From the NCBI RefSeq assembly GCF_020144925.1, contig NZ_NSLC01000001.1, positions 482,233-546,232 of the forward strand: a stretch of DNA of 64,000 nt, written 5' to 3'. The stretch is from Afifella sp. IM 167 (GTDB taxonomy: Bacteria > Pseudomonadota > Alphaproteobacteria > Rhizobiales > Afifellaceae). Numbering within the stretch: the stretch's first letter is position 1; each line of letters begins with the position of its first letter. The translations under genes were made by a program, and so were the position numbers. Positions 1 through 7,954 of the stretch are shown here, piece by piece. The notes under the pieces are model-generated. The model searched no databases and was not told the origin of the DNA. It saw only the letters and a program-made list of their open reading frames with translations.

Positions 1-24
1 CACAGGGAGTTGACGCTGCGGTAC

Positions 25-1224
25 TCACGCCGCGCGGGCGCGCTCGCCTTCTTTCGCGGCAGCAATGACACCGCCGCCGAGGACGCGGGCCTCCCCATCG
101 GCGCTGTCATAAAGGACACAGGCTTGCCCGGGTGCGACGCCTATCTCGCTGTCGGCGAGCACCACGGAAGCCTCCCCGGCTTCCATGAAGAGCTGCGCCT
201 CGACCGGCGGACGCGTGGAGCGCACCCGCGCCCAGACGCGCCTGCCCTTTTCGTCGGGAGCGGTCGTATCCAGCCAGTTGAGACTGCGCAGATGGAAGCG
301 CTGCGTCGCCAGCGCCTCACGCGGGCCGACGACGACGCGGGACCGGGTGGCGTCGAGGCGCACGACGAAGAGCGGCTCGGGGGCGGCGATGCCAAGCCCG
401 CGCCGCTGGCCGACCGTGTAGTGCATGACGCCCTTGTGGCGGCCGAGGACGCGCCCGTCGACATGGACGATGTCGCCCTCCTCGACGGCGTTGGGCTTCA
501 GCTTCTCGATGACTTCGCTGTAGCGGCCGGTCGGCACGAAGCAGATGTCCTGGCTGTCCGCCTTGTCTGCGACGGCAAGGCCCATCTCGGCCGCGATCTC
601 CCGCACCTCGGCCTTGGAAAGGTCGCCGAGCGGAAAGCGCAGGAAATCGAGCTGCTCCTGCGTCGTCGCATAAAGAAAGTAGCTCTGGTCGCGCTCCGCA
701 TCCGCCGGACGGAAGAGTGCCCGCCGTCCCTCGGCCGCCCGCGAGCGCACGTAATGTCCGGTGGCCATCGCCGCGGCGCCGAGCTGTCGGGCCGTGCCGA
801 GGAGGTCGGCGAACTTCACAGTCTGATTGCACGCAATGCACGGGATCGGCGTTTCGCCGGAAAGGTAGCTCTCGGCGAAGGGCTCGATCACCGCCTCGCG
901 GAAGCGGTTCTCGTAGTCGAGCACATAATGGGGAATGCCGAGCGCGGCGGCGACACGTTGCGCATCCTGGATATCCTGGCCGGCGCAGCAGGCGCCGGAG
1001 CGGTGGGTGGCTGCGCCATGGTCGTAAAGCTGCAGCGTCACGCCGATCGTATCGTAGCCGGCCGCCTTGACGAGCGCCGCCACGACCGAAGAATCAACCC
1101 CGCCGGACATGGCAACCAGTACGCGGTTACCGCTCCGAGGGCCGGGCAGGTCGAGGTCCAGATCCAGCATGGCCTTTGGTTGCAGCGACCGGAAGCGGCT
1201 GTCAAGCTGTTGTTGTTTCTCCAT
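25..1224 (-). CDS. mnmA: tRNA-specific 2-thiouridylase MnmA
   Basis: MnmA makes the 2-thio group of U34 in the wobble position of tRNA Lys, Glu and Gln, using sulfur relayed from IscS in the cytoplasm. The PP-loop SGGVDSS lies near the N-terminus and activates the uridine with ATP. The catalytic cysteine sits in the PCIACNQ segment and its partner in DSQDICFVP, so both redox cysteines are present. The length of about 400 residues is normal. The frame can be extended to a GTG at 1263, but the ATG at 1224 is preferred because homologues have short N-terminal tails. It is divergent from sciP and shares the short spacer between them. Confidence 0.95.
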   Translation of the reverse strand: MEKQQQLDSRFRSLQPKAMLDLDLDLPGPRSGNRVLVAMSGGVDSSVVAALVKAAGYDTIGVTLQLYDHGAATHRSGACCAGQDIQDAQRVAAALGIPHYVLDYENRFREAVIEPFAESYLSGETPIPCIACNQTVKFADLLGTARQLGAAAMATGHYVRSRAAEGRRALFRPADAERDQSYFLYATTQEQLDFLRFPLGDLSKAEVREIAAEMGLAVADKADSQDICFVPTGRYSEVIEKLKPNAVEEGDIVHVDGRVLGRHKGVMHYTVGQRRGLGIAAPEPLFVVRLDATRSRVVVGPREALATQRFHLRSLNWLDTTAPDEKGRRVWARVRSTRPPVEAQLFMEAGEASVVLADSEIGVAPGQACVLYDSADGEARVLGGGVIAAAKEGERARAA

Positions 1225-1263
1225 AAAACCTGCCGATCTCTTTAAGATTTTCGAAACAGACAC

Positions 1264-1278
1264 TTAGGCGCTTGTTAA
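1264..1278. promoter_or_regulatory. Candidate CtrA box between mnmA and sciP
   Basis: TTAG, seven bases, then TTAA matches the CtrA recognition pattern TTAA-N7-TTAA at seven of eight positions. It lies in the divergent spacer about 50 bases before sciP. Assignment rests on pattern alone; a gene set including ctrA itself lies 3 kb away. Confidence 0.4.
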
Positions 1279-1329
1279 GCCGGACAACCTATAAGCGGGA
1301 TTGTTGGTGAGTTAGTGCAAGAGTCTGCC

Positions 1330-1605
1330 ATGCCCGAGCATGTTCGACCACGGGTGAAATATGTGATCGGCCCGGACGGAAGTCCGCTGACTATCGCCGA
1401 TCTGCCTCCGCCCAATACGAAGCGTTGGGTCATCCGCCGCAAGGCCGAGGTCGTCGCCGCAGTCCGTGGCGGTCTTCTCAGCCTCGACGAGGCCTGTTCC
1501 CGCTATACGCTGACGGTGGAGGAATTCCTCTCCTGGCAGATGTCGATCGAATCCCACGGCCTTGCTGGCCTGCGCACCACGCGCATCCAGCAATATCGCC
1601 ACTGA
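1330..1605 (+). CDS. sciP: SciP-type CtrA inhibitory protein (DUF1153)
   Basis: This small protein of 91 residues belongs to DUF1153, the family of Caulobacter SciP. SciP contacts CtrA and blocks CtrA-activated transcription in early cell-cycle stages. The whole length is made of the family's conserved blocks: KYVIGPDGSPLT near the start, LPPPNTKRWVIRRKAEVV in the middle and the LRTTRIQQYRH end, spanning a helix-turn-helix-like fold. The ATG at 1330 was chosen over the in-frame GTG at 1315 because homologues begin just before RVKYVIGP. A GAGTC methylation site lies at 1321-1325. ctrA and chpT follow within 5 kb, so the CtrA circuit is physically clustered. Confidence 0.9.
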   Translation: MPEHVRPRVKYVIGPDGSPLTIADLPPPNTKRWVIRRKAEVVAAVRGGLLSLDEACSRYTLTVEEFLSWQMSIESHGLAGLRTTRIQQYRH

Positions 1606-1610
1606 AACTT

Positions 1611-1632
1611 GCGGCGCCTCGACAGGCGCCGC
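1611..1632 (+). terminator. GC-rich hairpin after sciP
   Basis: A perfect nine-base stem GCGGCGCCT with a CGAC loop begins a few bases after the sciP stop codon. There is no run of T after it, so it may be a weak terminator or an mRNA-end stabilising hairpin. Confidence 0.4.
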
Positions 1633-1725
1633 CGGGGCGATACCGCCCCGCCTTCCCGCCCGGCTTGACATGAGGCCCGGCCTGCCGCTCTGACGGCATG
1701 TCCAATCCAGCCTGCGGCGAACCTC

Positions 1726-2652
1726 ATGAGCACCGGCACCCACGAATACGCCGACGATCCGCGCAACGCCGAGATCCTGATTTCCGTCAACGGCGCGCTG
1801 AAGAAGCGCGCCGAAGCGGTCGTCTCGGTGTTCGATTCCGGCTTCATCCTCGGCGACGGCGTCTGGGAGGGCCTGAGGCTTTCCGACGGCGCCATCGCCT
1901 TCCTCGACGGCCACCTCGACCGGCTCTTCGAGGGCGCCGCCGCACTCGACCTTGATATCGGCCTCTCCCGCCAGGAGCTGACGGCCCGCATCGCCGCCTG
2001 TCTCCAGGCGAACGGCATGCGCGACGGCGTGCATATCCGCCTGATGGTGACACGCGGCATCAAGGCGACGCCTTACCAGGATCCGCGGGTGACGATCAGC
2101 GACGCCACCATCGTCATCATCCCCGAATACAAGGCGCCCAAGCCGGAAATCGCCGAAAAGGGCATTTCCCTCTTCACCGTGCATGTGCGGCGCACCGGCC
2201 CGGCCGAGCAGGACCAGAAGATCAACTCCCATTCCAAGCTCAACTGCATCCTCGCCTGCATCCAGGCGACCAAGGCGGGAGCCGACGAGGGATTGATGCT
2301 CGATCCCGACGGCTTCGTCGCGACCTGCAATTCCACCCATTTCTTCATCGTCCGGCGCGGCGAGCTCTGGACCTCGACGGGCGATTACTGCCTCGGCGGC
2401 ATCACCCGCGGCGAGATCATCAACGCGGCGCGCGAAGCCGGCATCGCCGTGCGCGAAAAGCGCTTCTCGCTGACCGACGTCTACGGTGCCGACGAGGCAT
2501 TCGTGACCGGCACTTTCGCCGGGCTTGTCCCCGTGCGCGAAGTGGATGGAAGGCAGATCGGCGCTGTCCGCCCCGGCTTCACGCCGATCGTTCCCCGGCT
2601 GCGCGAACTCTACAAGGAGCGCGTGAAGGCGCACGCCAAGCCGCTCGTCTGA
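1726..2652 (+). CDS. Class IV aminotransferase (D-amino-acid / branched-chain type)
   Basis: A PLP-dependent fold-type IV transaminase of 308 residues. The start shows the family pattern of a short N-terminal strand, then FDSGFILGDGVWEGLR (about residues 36-51), the cofactor-domain entry shared by IlvE, D-alanine transaminase and PabC. The Schiff-base lysine is in the QKINSHSKLN segment (K165 or K171). ADEGLMLDPDGFVAT and GGITRGEII are further family blocks that bind the cofactor phosphate. The substrate cannot be set between branched-chain, D-amino acid and aminodeoxychorismate-like use. The next protein gene is a sulfotransferase-like P-loop protein; I recall plant proteins where these two domains are fused, so the pair may work together. 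Confidence 0.85.
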   Translation: MSTGTHEYADDPRNAEILISVNGALKKRAEAVVSVFDSGFILGDGVWEGLRLSDGAIAFLDGHLDRLFEGAAALDLDIGLSRQELTARIAACLQANGMRDGVHIRLMVTRGIKATPYQDPRVTISDATIVIIPEYKAPKPEIAEKGISLFTVHVRRTGPAEQDQKINSHSKLNCILACIQATKAGADEGLMLDPDGFVATCNSTHFFIVRRGELWTSTGDYCLGGITRGEIINAAREAGIAVREKRFSLTDVYGADEAFVTGTFAGLVPVREVDGRQIGAVRPGFTPIVPRLRELYKERVKAHAKPLV

Positions 2653-2727
2653 TGGAGATGGCCGGCGGGTTAACCCAAACTTAGCCCCGCCCTTCTATCA
2701 CGCGAGCGTGAGCTTAGGCTCGCACAT

Positions 2728-2804
2728 GGCCTGATGGGGGAACGGCTACCCGTTGGTGGTGCAACGCCAAATATCTGCGGTTCAAGTCCGCGGTCAGGCC
2801 TCCA
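2728..2804 (+). tRNA. Non-canonical tRNA-like gene, anticodon read as GCA (Cys)
   Basis: A 77-base element folds as a cloverleaf with encoded CCA. The seven-base acceptor stem (2728-2734 with 2794-2800) is perfect, the discriminator base is T as in tRNA-Cys, and T8, A14, GG18-19, A21, TTC and A58 equivalents are present. The T loop is TTCAAGT. It departs from standard form in two places. The anticodon arm pairs as six bases (2753-2758 with 2765-2770) closing a six-base loop GTGCAA, or five pairs with an eight-base loop. The T stem pairs as six bases (2775-2780 with 2788-2793). The anticodon at 2761-2763 would be GCA. It could be the genome's tRNA-Cys, a second odd copy, or a decayed one. Confidence 0.65.
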
Positions 2805-2871
2805 AAACTCTTGCCTTCCGCAGCCCTGCCGGGGCACAGCCGGTCTCGACCGGATGAAGAAGGCAGCCTCC

Positions 2872-3639
2872 ATGAGCGAGATCGCGACAGACCGGGCCGG
2901 CGGGCACGAGCCCGTGCGCATCGCCATGTGGTCGGGCCCGCGCAACATCTCCACCGCGATGATGCGGGCCTTCGAGAACCGCGACGATTGCGCGGTCTGG
3001 GACGAGCCCTTCTATGCCGCCTGGCTGGAGCGCACCGGCATCGATCATCCGATGCGCGAGGAAATCCTCGCCGCCCACGAGACCGACTGGCGAAAGGTCG
3101 CCGAGCGCGCCGCGGCTCCCGCGCCGGATGGCAGCCCCATCTTCTATCAGAAGCACATGACCCACCACATGGTGGAAGGGATCGGCCGCGACTGGATGGG
3201 CGCCTGCCGGCATGCCTTCCTCATCCGCCACCCGGCGCGCGTCCTCGCCTCCTATGCCAGGAAGCGTGCCGACCCGGTTCTGGCCGATATCGGCTTCGTC
3301 GAGCAGGCGGAACTCTTCGAGATGGCGAGCGAGCTTTGCGGCAGGCGGCCGCCGGTCGTCGATGCGGATGACCTTCTCGCTGATCCGCGAGGGATTTTGA
3401 CGGCGCTATGCGCGGCGCTGGAGATTCCGTTTTCGGAAAGGATGCTCGCCTGGCCGGCGGGCCGGCGCGAGAGCGACGGGGTCTGGGCGGAGCACTGGTA
3501 CGACGCGGTATGGCGGTCCACCGGCTTCCAGCCGGCGCAGCCCGCGCCCGTTCTTGGCGAACCGCGCCTCAGGCAGGTGGAAGCTGCGGCCCTGCCGATT
3601 TACGAAAGGCTGGCCGCCGAAAGGCTCCGTGCCATCTAG
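2872..3639 (+). CDS. Sulfotransferase-like P-loop protein
   Basis: A 255-residue protein with the sulfotransferase-type nucleotide fold. The N-terminal segment IAMWSGPRNISTAMMRAFEN has the place and form of the PAPS 5'-phosphosulfate loop, and FLIRHPARVLASYARKR in the middle matches the 3'-phosphate-binding Arg/Ser region. No substrate can be named. The ATG at 2872 has AGAAGG eight bases upstream; an in-frame ATG at 2854 has no clear ribosome site. It follows the class IV aminotransferase with only the tRNA-like gene between, and the two are likely partners or remnants of a fused arrangement known elsewhere. Confidence 0.7.
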   Translation: MSEIATDRAGGHEPVRIAMWSGPRNISTAMMRAFENRDDCAVWDEPFYAAWLERTGIDHPMREEILAAHETDWRKVAERAAAPAPDGSPIFYQKHMTHHMVEGIGRDWMGACRHAFLIRHPARVLASYARKRADPVLADIGFVEQAELFEMASELCGRRPPVVDADDLLADPRGILTALCAALEIPFSERMLAWPAGRRESDGVWAEHWYDAVWRSTGFQPAQPAPVLGEPRLRQVEAAALPIYERLAAERLRAI

Positions 3640-3651
3640 GCCGAGAAACCT

Positions 3652-4029
3652 TCAGCTTGCCAGGCGACCCGGACGCGGGGCCACGGCGGGACCGGAGCCG
3701 GTTTCGCGGCCGTGACGGCCCTCCTCGCGCTCCAGGTCGGCGACGGCCGCCTCGAGCGCGGCGTTCGCCGCCTCGCGCTGACTCTCAAGGTCACGCACGG
3801 ATACGAGAAGGTTGTCGCGGCGCTGCCCGGCAGCACGCGCAAAGGTCGAATAGGCGAAGTGCTTTTCGTCCTCGATCCCGGTACGACGCTTCTCTGCGGC
3901 GATCTCATGTTCCAGGTCGGACGCCATCCGGCTGAACTCCTCGATCATGGTATCGATCTGGCCCAGCCGGCGCTTGCAATCCTCGACGACGAAACGCTTT
4001 TGACGAATGGCGGCATCCCGCGACTTCAT
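3652..4029 (-). CDS. FliJ-like coiled-coil protein (rhizobial type)
   Basis: A 125-residue, highly charged helical protein. It starts MKSRDAAIRQKRFVVEDCKRR and continues as a long amphipathic helix with DTMIEEFSRMASDLEHEI, then GIEDEKHFAYSTFARAA and a second coiled coil. This matches the protein annotated as flagellar export protein FliJ next to ctrA in rhizobia. FliJ is a soluble chaperone-like part of the flagellar export ATPase complex. No other flagellar gene is near, and CtrA control of flagellar genes may explain the location. The start at 4029 was chosen over the longer frame because the extra N-terminal residues look non-coding. It is convergent with the sulfotransferase-like gene and divergent from ctrA. 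Confidence 0.7.
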   Translation of the reverse strand: MKSRDAAIRQKRFVVEDCKRRLGQIDTMIEEFSRMASDLEHEIAAEKRRTGIEDEKHFAYSTFARAAGQRRDNLLVSVRDLESQREAANAALEAAVADLEREEGRHGRETGSGPAVAPRPGRLAS

Positions 4030-4426
4030 ACTCAATACTCCCCAGCCCCGAGGGCCGCACGGCGCGCGTGCATGACCCGCCACCGCACGGCGGTAACCGT
4101 TCGTTTACGACTGGCGTTAATGATAGGGAGCAGGACTTAAGGCACGGTAAACCCGAAATGGTGGATCGGTCCTTTGTCCACCGGCCCGACGCCGGGGAGC
4201 ATCCACGTCCCGGGGGTCGGTATCGAACCGTTTCTAATCGCAGGTGACTCTACGGAATCGGAATGGAATCAATCTCCTACAGAAATTTGCTGAGCCTTCA
4301 CCCTTGCCGGCCGCGCAAAGAGTCTGTTAACCATTCCGACGTAAATGTGGTCGCAGTTTCACCTGCTCGACCAGGGCATCCAATGCGTAACGGCGGACGA
4401 CGCAGAAGGGGCTAAGGGGGATTGGC
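4030..4426. promoter_or_regulatory. ctrA upstream region with clustered GANTC sites
   Basis: This 397-base spacer between fliJ-like and ctrA has no open frame that looks real. GANTC sites occur at 4246-4250, 4255-4259, 4266-4270 and 4320-4324, four in 79 bases. A TTAACCAT half-site, resembling a CtrA half-site, lies at 4327-4334 directly after the last one. In Caulobacter the ctrA promoter is controlled by CcrM methylation of GANTC with GcrA, and by CtrA itself, so this arrangement fits methylation-timed and self-regulated ctrA transcription. The ribosome site is AAGGGGG just before the ATG. Confidence 0.65.
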
Positions 4427-5128
4427 ATGCGTGTTCTTCTAATCGAGGACGACAGCGCCACAGCGCAATCGATTGAGTTGATGCTGAAGTCTGAAAGCTT
4501 CAACGTCTACACGACCGATCTGGGTGAAGAAGGCGTCGACCTCGGCAAGTTATACGACTACGACATTATTCTTCTCGATCTCAATCTGCCGGACATGACC
4601 GGCTACGATGTCCTGAAGCAGCTTCGTGTCGCCAAGGTAAAAACACCGATCCTGATCCTCTCCGGTCTCGGGGGCATCGAGGACAAGGTGCGCGGCCTCG
4701 GCTTCGGCGCCGATGATTACATGACCAAGCCGTTCCACAAGGACGAGCTGGTCGCGCGCATCAACGCCGTCGTGCGCCGCTCCAAGGGCCACGCGGAATC
4801 GGTGATCCAGACCGGCAACCTGCGGGTGAATCTCGACACCAAGACCGTCGAGGTGAGCGGCCAGCGGGTGCATCTGACCGGCAAGGAATACCAGATGCTG
4901 GAGCTGCTCTCGCTGAGGAAGGGCACCACGCTGACCAAGGAGATGTTCCTCAATCATCTCTATGGGGGCATGGACGAGCCGGAACTGAAGATCATCGACG
5001 TCTTCATCTGCAAGCTCCGCAAGAAGCTCGCTTCCGCCACCGAGGGCGAGAACTACATCGAGACGGTCTGGGGCCGCGGCTACGTGCTGCGCGAGCCCGA
5101 CCACGAGGAATTCCGCGAAAGCGCCTGA
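4427..5128 (+). CDS. ctrA: Cell-cycle response regulator CtrA
   Basis: CtrA is the OmpR/PhoB-type DNA-binding response regulator that controls cell-cycle, flagellar and division genes in alphaproteobacteria. The protein has 233 residues. The receiver domain begins [20 protein letters not shown], the phosphoacceptor is D51 in [16 protein letters not shown], and the conserved lysine is in [13 protein letters not shown]. The C-terminal winged helix includes [17 protein letters not shown] and the [12 protein letters not shown] recognition helix, which are near-invariant in CtrA. ChpT, the phosphotransferase that feeds it, is encoded convergently just downstream, and the inhibitor SciP upstream. 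The promoter carries a GANTC cluster. Confidence 0.97.
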   Translation: MRVLLIEDDSATAQSIELMLKSESFNVYTTDLGEEGVDLGKLYDYDIILLDLNLPDMTGYDVLKQLRVAKVKTPILILSGLGGIEDKVRGLGFGADDYMTKPFHKDELVARINAVVRRSKGHAESVIQTGNLRVNLDTKTVEVSGQRVHLTGKEYQMLELLSLRKGTTLTKEMFLNHLYGGMDEPELKIIDVFICKLRKKLASATEGENYIETVWGRGYVLREPDHEEFRESA

Positions 5129-5147
5129 GGCTCGTCTGCTCCGGACG

Positions 5148-5190
5148 AAAAAACGGCCCGGCACCTCTTATAGGGTGCGGGGCCGTTTTT
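5148..5190. terminator. Bidirectional terminator between ctrA and chpT
   Basis: A strong stem, ACGGCCC plus GGCACC pairing with GGGTGC plus GGGGCCGT around an A/T-rich loop, is flanked by a run of A on the left and T on the right. It can therefore end both the ctrA and the convergent chpT transcripts. Confidence 0.85.
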
Positions 5191-5210
5191 CTTTTGCGCG
5201 CTTTCCCGCG

Positions 5211-5855
5211 TCAGACGCGGGGGGCGGCGGAAAGGACGATGCGTCCCTCCTCCTCCGCGATGGAGAAGGTGAGCCCCGCCTCCTCGGCCAGAAGCACGGC
5301 GTAAAGCGGCTGCACGGAATGGGCGTCGAGCGGATCCGGCACGCTGGCGCCCGTCAGAACGTCGCGCACATGCTCCGGCAGCCGCGCCCGGTCGCCTTCC
5401 GCGACGATGCGCATGGCCACCACGCCCCCCTCCTCGGCCGCTTCGACGGTCAGGACACCGCCGCGAGCGATCGTATTGGCGGCGAGCAGCAGGAGGTTGA
5501 GGAGGATCTTCGCCTCCGCCTTCGGCAGAAGCGAGGAGGCGACATTCCATTTGAGCTCCACCTTCTCGCGCGACAGGAGTTCGGTCGCGATGCGCCCGGC
5601 ATCCTGCATGTCGATATGCGAACCCGCCCCGCCCGAGGCACCGAAGGCGAGCCGCGAGAACTGCAGCTTCGCGGAGGCCTGGCGCGCGCTCTTGCGGATG
5701 AGGTCCATGGCGAAATCGCGCATGGAGGGATCGGATTCCTCGTCGAGCACCTCCAGCCCGTTATTGATGGCGCCGACGGGACTGATCACGTCGTGACACA
5801 CACGGCTGGCGATCAGGGCGGCAAGCTCGACGGGGGCGATGGTGGAAGAAGTCAT
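5211..5855 (-). CDS. chpT: Histidine phosphotransferase ChpT
   Basis: ChpT passes phosphate from the hybrid kinase CckA to CtrA and CpdR. The 214-residue protein has the ChpT form: a DHp-like two-helix domain with the phosphorylated histidine H21 in SRVCHDVISPVGAINNGLE, then a degenerate Bergerat-like domain without ATP-binding motifs. ISPVGAINNGLEVLDEE is near-diagnostic for the family. The gene is convergent with ctrA and shares its terminator. CckA is not in the window. Confidence 0.92.
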   Translation of the reverse strand: MTSSTIAPVELAALIASRVCHDVISPVGAINNGLEVLDEESDPSMRDFAMDLIRKSARQASAKLQFSRLAFGASGGAGSHIDMQDAGRIATELLSREKVELKWNVASSLLPKAEAKILLNLLLLAANTIARGGVLTVEAAEEGGVVAMRIVAEGDRARLPEHVRDVLTGASVPDPLDAHSVQPLYAVLLAEEAGLTFSIAEEEGRIVLSAAPRV

Positions 5856-5991
5856 ATGGGAAGGGCTCCGGAGAACGCGGGGCGCGGGCGAATCATCGCC
5901 GTTGGTCGCTTCAGCCTAGAGGCTTTCATGGCAAGGCTCTAGCGGCGGACGCCGCGCCAGACCGGGCTCGGCAGCCCAATTCGAGCGACCT

Positions 5992-6006
5992 TTACTCAAC
6001 CTTTAC
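5992..6006. promoter_or_regulatory. Candidate CtrA box before the eipA-like gene
   Basis: TTAC, seven bases, TTAC matches the CtrA pattern TTAA-N7-TTAA at six of eight positions, about 60 bases before the start codon of the DUF1134 gene. In Brucella the homologous eipA is reported to be under CtrA control, which raises the odds that this weak match is real. Confidence 0.35.
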
Positions 6007-6066
6007 CATTCCGGCGCCAATTTCAGGCTGCAACGGAAGATCGGTCCAGCTGCAGCAGGAGTGACC

Positions 6067-6678
6067 ATGCGCCTTGCCCAGATCATCGCCGCCAGCATTT
6101 TTGCCGCTTCGCTCGCCGCAGCGCCGGCCCTCGCCGCGCCGGTCGCCACCGCGCCGCAATCGGCGCAGCAGCAGAATGCCGGCTCCTATACCGCGGCCGA
6201 AGTCGTCGCCGCGGGACACGAATTCTTCGGCGCCACCTCCGGCGGCCTCGCCACGATGGTGGAAAAGCTCGTTTCGCAATACGGGCTGCCGAACGGCTAC
6301 GTCATCGGCCAGGAAGGCTCGGGCGCCATCTTCGGCGGCCTGCGCTACGGCGAGGGCGCGATCTACACCAAGACCGCGCCGCCGCGGCACATCTTCTGGC
6401 AGGGTCCCTCGATCGGCTGGGACATCGGCGGCGACGGCAACCGCACGATGATGCTGGTCTACAATCTGCCCGCCACGGATTCGATCTATCGCCGCTTCGC
6501 CGGCGTCAACGGCTCCGCCTATCTCATCGGCGGCCTCGGCATGACCGTTCTGGCGAACGACAACGGCAGCGGCCAGATGATCTACGTCGTGCCCATCCGT
6601 TCCGGCGTCGGGGCGCGGCTCGGCGTCAACATCGGCTATCTGAAGTTCACCACCCAGCCGACCTGGAATCCGTTCTGA
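6067..6678 (+). CDS. EipA-like periplasmic envelope protein (DUF1134)
   Basis: A 203-residue secreted protein with a clear signal peptide (about residues 1-24, ending AAPALA-AP). The mature part is the DUF1134 domain, including GHEFFGATSGGLATMVEKLV, GYVIGQEGSGAIFGGLRYG and GSAYLIGGLGMTVL. Brucella EipA has this domain; it is a periplasmic small beta-barrel protein needed for envelope stress resistance and virulence. The ATG at 6067 has AGGAG six bases before it and is preferred to the GTG at 6061. It follows chpT with an intervening candidate CtrA box, consistent with cell-cycle-linked envelope control. Confidence 0.85.
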   Translation: MRLAQIIAASIFAASLAAAPALAAPVATAPQSAQQQNAGSYTAAEVVAAGHEFFGATSGGLATMVEKLVSQYGLPNGYVIGQEGSGAIFGGLRYGEGAIYTKTAPPRHIFWQGPSIGWDIGGDGNRTMMLVYNLPATDSIYRRFAGVNGSAYLIGGLGMTVLANDNGSGQMIYVVPIRSGVGARLGVNIGYLKFTTQPTWNPF

Positions 6679-6746
6679 TCGCATCGCCTTCGGCCGCGAG
6701 CCCCTGACGGGCCGCAAGCCAAAGTGACATTTTTGCGATAGTTTCA

Positions 6747-6803
6747 CCGGTTAACCGGGCGACAGACCATGCTCTGTTGCCGACAAGGCGTCGCACCTAT
6801 ATT
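6747..6803 (+). promoter_or_regulatory. Palindrome and possible promoter for the coiled-coil gene
   Basis: A perfect 12-base palindrome CCGGTTAACCGG lies at 6747-6758. It is followed by a possible -35 TTGCCG at 6777-6782 and a -10 CTATATT at 6797-6803, with the gene starting at 6834. The -10 fits the alphaproteobacterial form but the spacer is short. Confidence 0.3.
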
Positions 6804-6833
6804 TTCGCGATCCTGCCGCGAACGGAGCCGGTG

Positions 6834-7814
6834 ATGATTCAAGCGGCTATGCTGTTCGCCCTCGGCGCGTTCGCGAGCGCACTCGTATGCCTTGCGTTCT
6901 TTACGGTCCTCGCCCGGCGCATCAGGCGCGTGACCGAACAGCGTCTGAAGGCGAGCCTGGCTACGAAAAGGGCTGATTTCGATACCGAGCGCGATGAAAT
7001 GCGCGCTCGCAGCGCCATCGAGATCAGCCGTCTGGAACGCGAAACCGGCGCCCTGCGCGACCGGGTGACCGCGCATCGGCTCGATGCCGACCTCAAGGCA
7101 CAGGAAATCGCCGCCTTCAGGGCCGACCTTGCCGCCGGCGAGGACGAGATCGCCGAATTGAAGGAACGTCAGGCCGAGCTGCAGGAATCGCTGGTGGAAG
7201 CCAAGCGGCGGCTTGCCGAGACCGGCACGGCCCTGCGCGCCGGCCACCATGCGCTGGAAGCGGAGATGCAGCGCCGCCTTGCCATGCAGGACGAGATATC
7301 GCGGCTCCGCCAGACGGCGGAGGACCGGCGCGTCGAACTCGTCGGCCGGCAGGCCGAGATCGAATATCTGCGCTCCCTGCTCAGCGCCGAAGAGAGCGGC
7401 GAGGCGCGCGAGGAAAAGGCCGAGCGCGCCGCCGAGACGGCCGATGCGGCCCGCCAGGAGGCACGCCGTCCTGGCGAGTCCGGCACGGCCAACGGCCACC
7501 GGCCGGACTATGCCGCCGACCGCTTTGACGACGACGGGCCGGGCGTTCAGGAGATCGCCCGCATTGCCGAGGACATCAAGCGCATGGCCAACGACAAGGA
7601 CCTTGCGGCCTTTGTCGGAGACGCCGGCAGGCCGCGTGAGGAGCGCGCCCAGGCGAACGGAGAGCGCCTGCGCGGGAGCGACGGCGCGGATGCCGGCGAT
7701 CCTCCGGCCGGCCAGCGCCGCGCCGGCAAGCTCGGCGCCGCCGAGGCGCGCTTCTTCAAGGCGCTGGACGAGATCCGCTCTCTGAAGGACGAGACCAAGA
7801 CCCCCGCCGAATAG
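6834..7814 (+). CDS. Membrane-anchored coiled-coil protein, unknown function
   Basis: I do not recognise a named family. The 326-residue protein has one N-terminal membrane segment (MIQAAMLFALGAFASALVCL region, about residues 3-27) followed by basic residues, so the rest is probably cytoplasmic. Residues of about 35-190 form a long heptad-rich coiled coil with many Glu, Arg and Ala. A low-complexity charged linker follows, and the last 25 residues, EARFFKALDEIRSLKDE, form another helix. It was taken to start at the ATG at 6834, since the extra upstream codons are in the promoter region. Such proteins often organise envelope or division machinery, but that is only inference. Confidence 0.7.
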   Translation: MIQAAMLFALGAFASALVCLAFFTVLARRIRRVTEQRLKASLATKRADFDTERDEMRARSAIEISRLERETGALRDRVTAHRLDADLKAQEIAAFRADLAAGEDEIAELKERQAELQESLVEAKRRLAETGTALRAGHHALEAEMQRRLAMQDEISRLRQTAEDRRVELVGRQAEIEYLRSLLSAEESGEAREEKAERAAETADAARQEARRPGESGTANGHRPDYAADRFDDDGPGVQEIARIAEDIKRMANDKDLAAFVGDAGRPREERAQANGERLRGSDGADAGDPPAGQRRAGKLGAAEARFFKALDEIRSLKDETKTPAE

Positions 7815-7830
7815 GCCGCTCCGCCCGAAA

Positions 7831-7849
7831 CTTGCGCCTCAAGCGCAAG
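7831..7849 (+). terminator. Hairpin after the coiled-coil gene
   Basis: CTTGCGC and GCGCAAG form a seven-base stem with a five-base loop, starting 16 bases after the stop codon. It lacks a T-run, so it is a weak terminator candidate. Confidence 0.35.
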
Positions 7850-7954
7850 GCGGCCCCCGGCCCGCTCTGCCCGCACCGGACGCTCATCTCCCTTGCACCC
7901 CCGCCGGCTCGCGCTACAAATCCGGCAAGGTTAAAAAACAGAGGGGGAAGCGAA

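Noticed and set aside
1312..2634. A 440-residue minus-strand open frame
   Set aside because: It is antisense to sciP and the aminotransferase, both of which match conserved families along their length.
4093..4115. Possible CtrA box TTAC-N8-TTAA upstream of ctrA
   Set aside because: The spacer is eight bases, not seven, so it does not fit the consensus.
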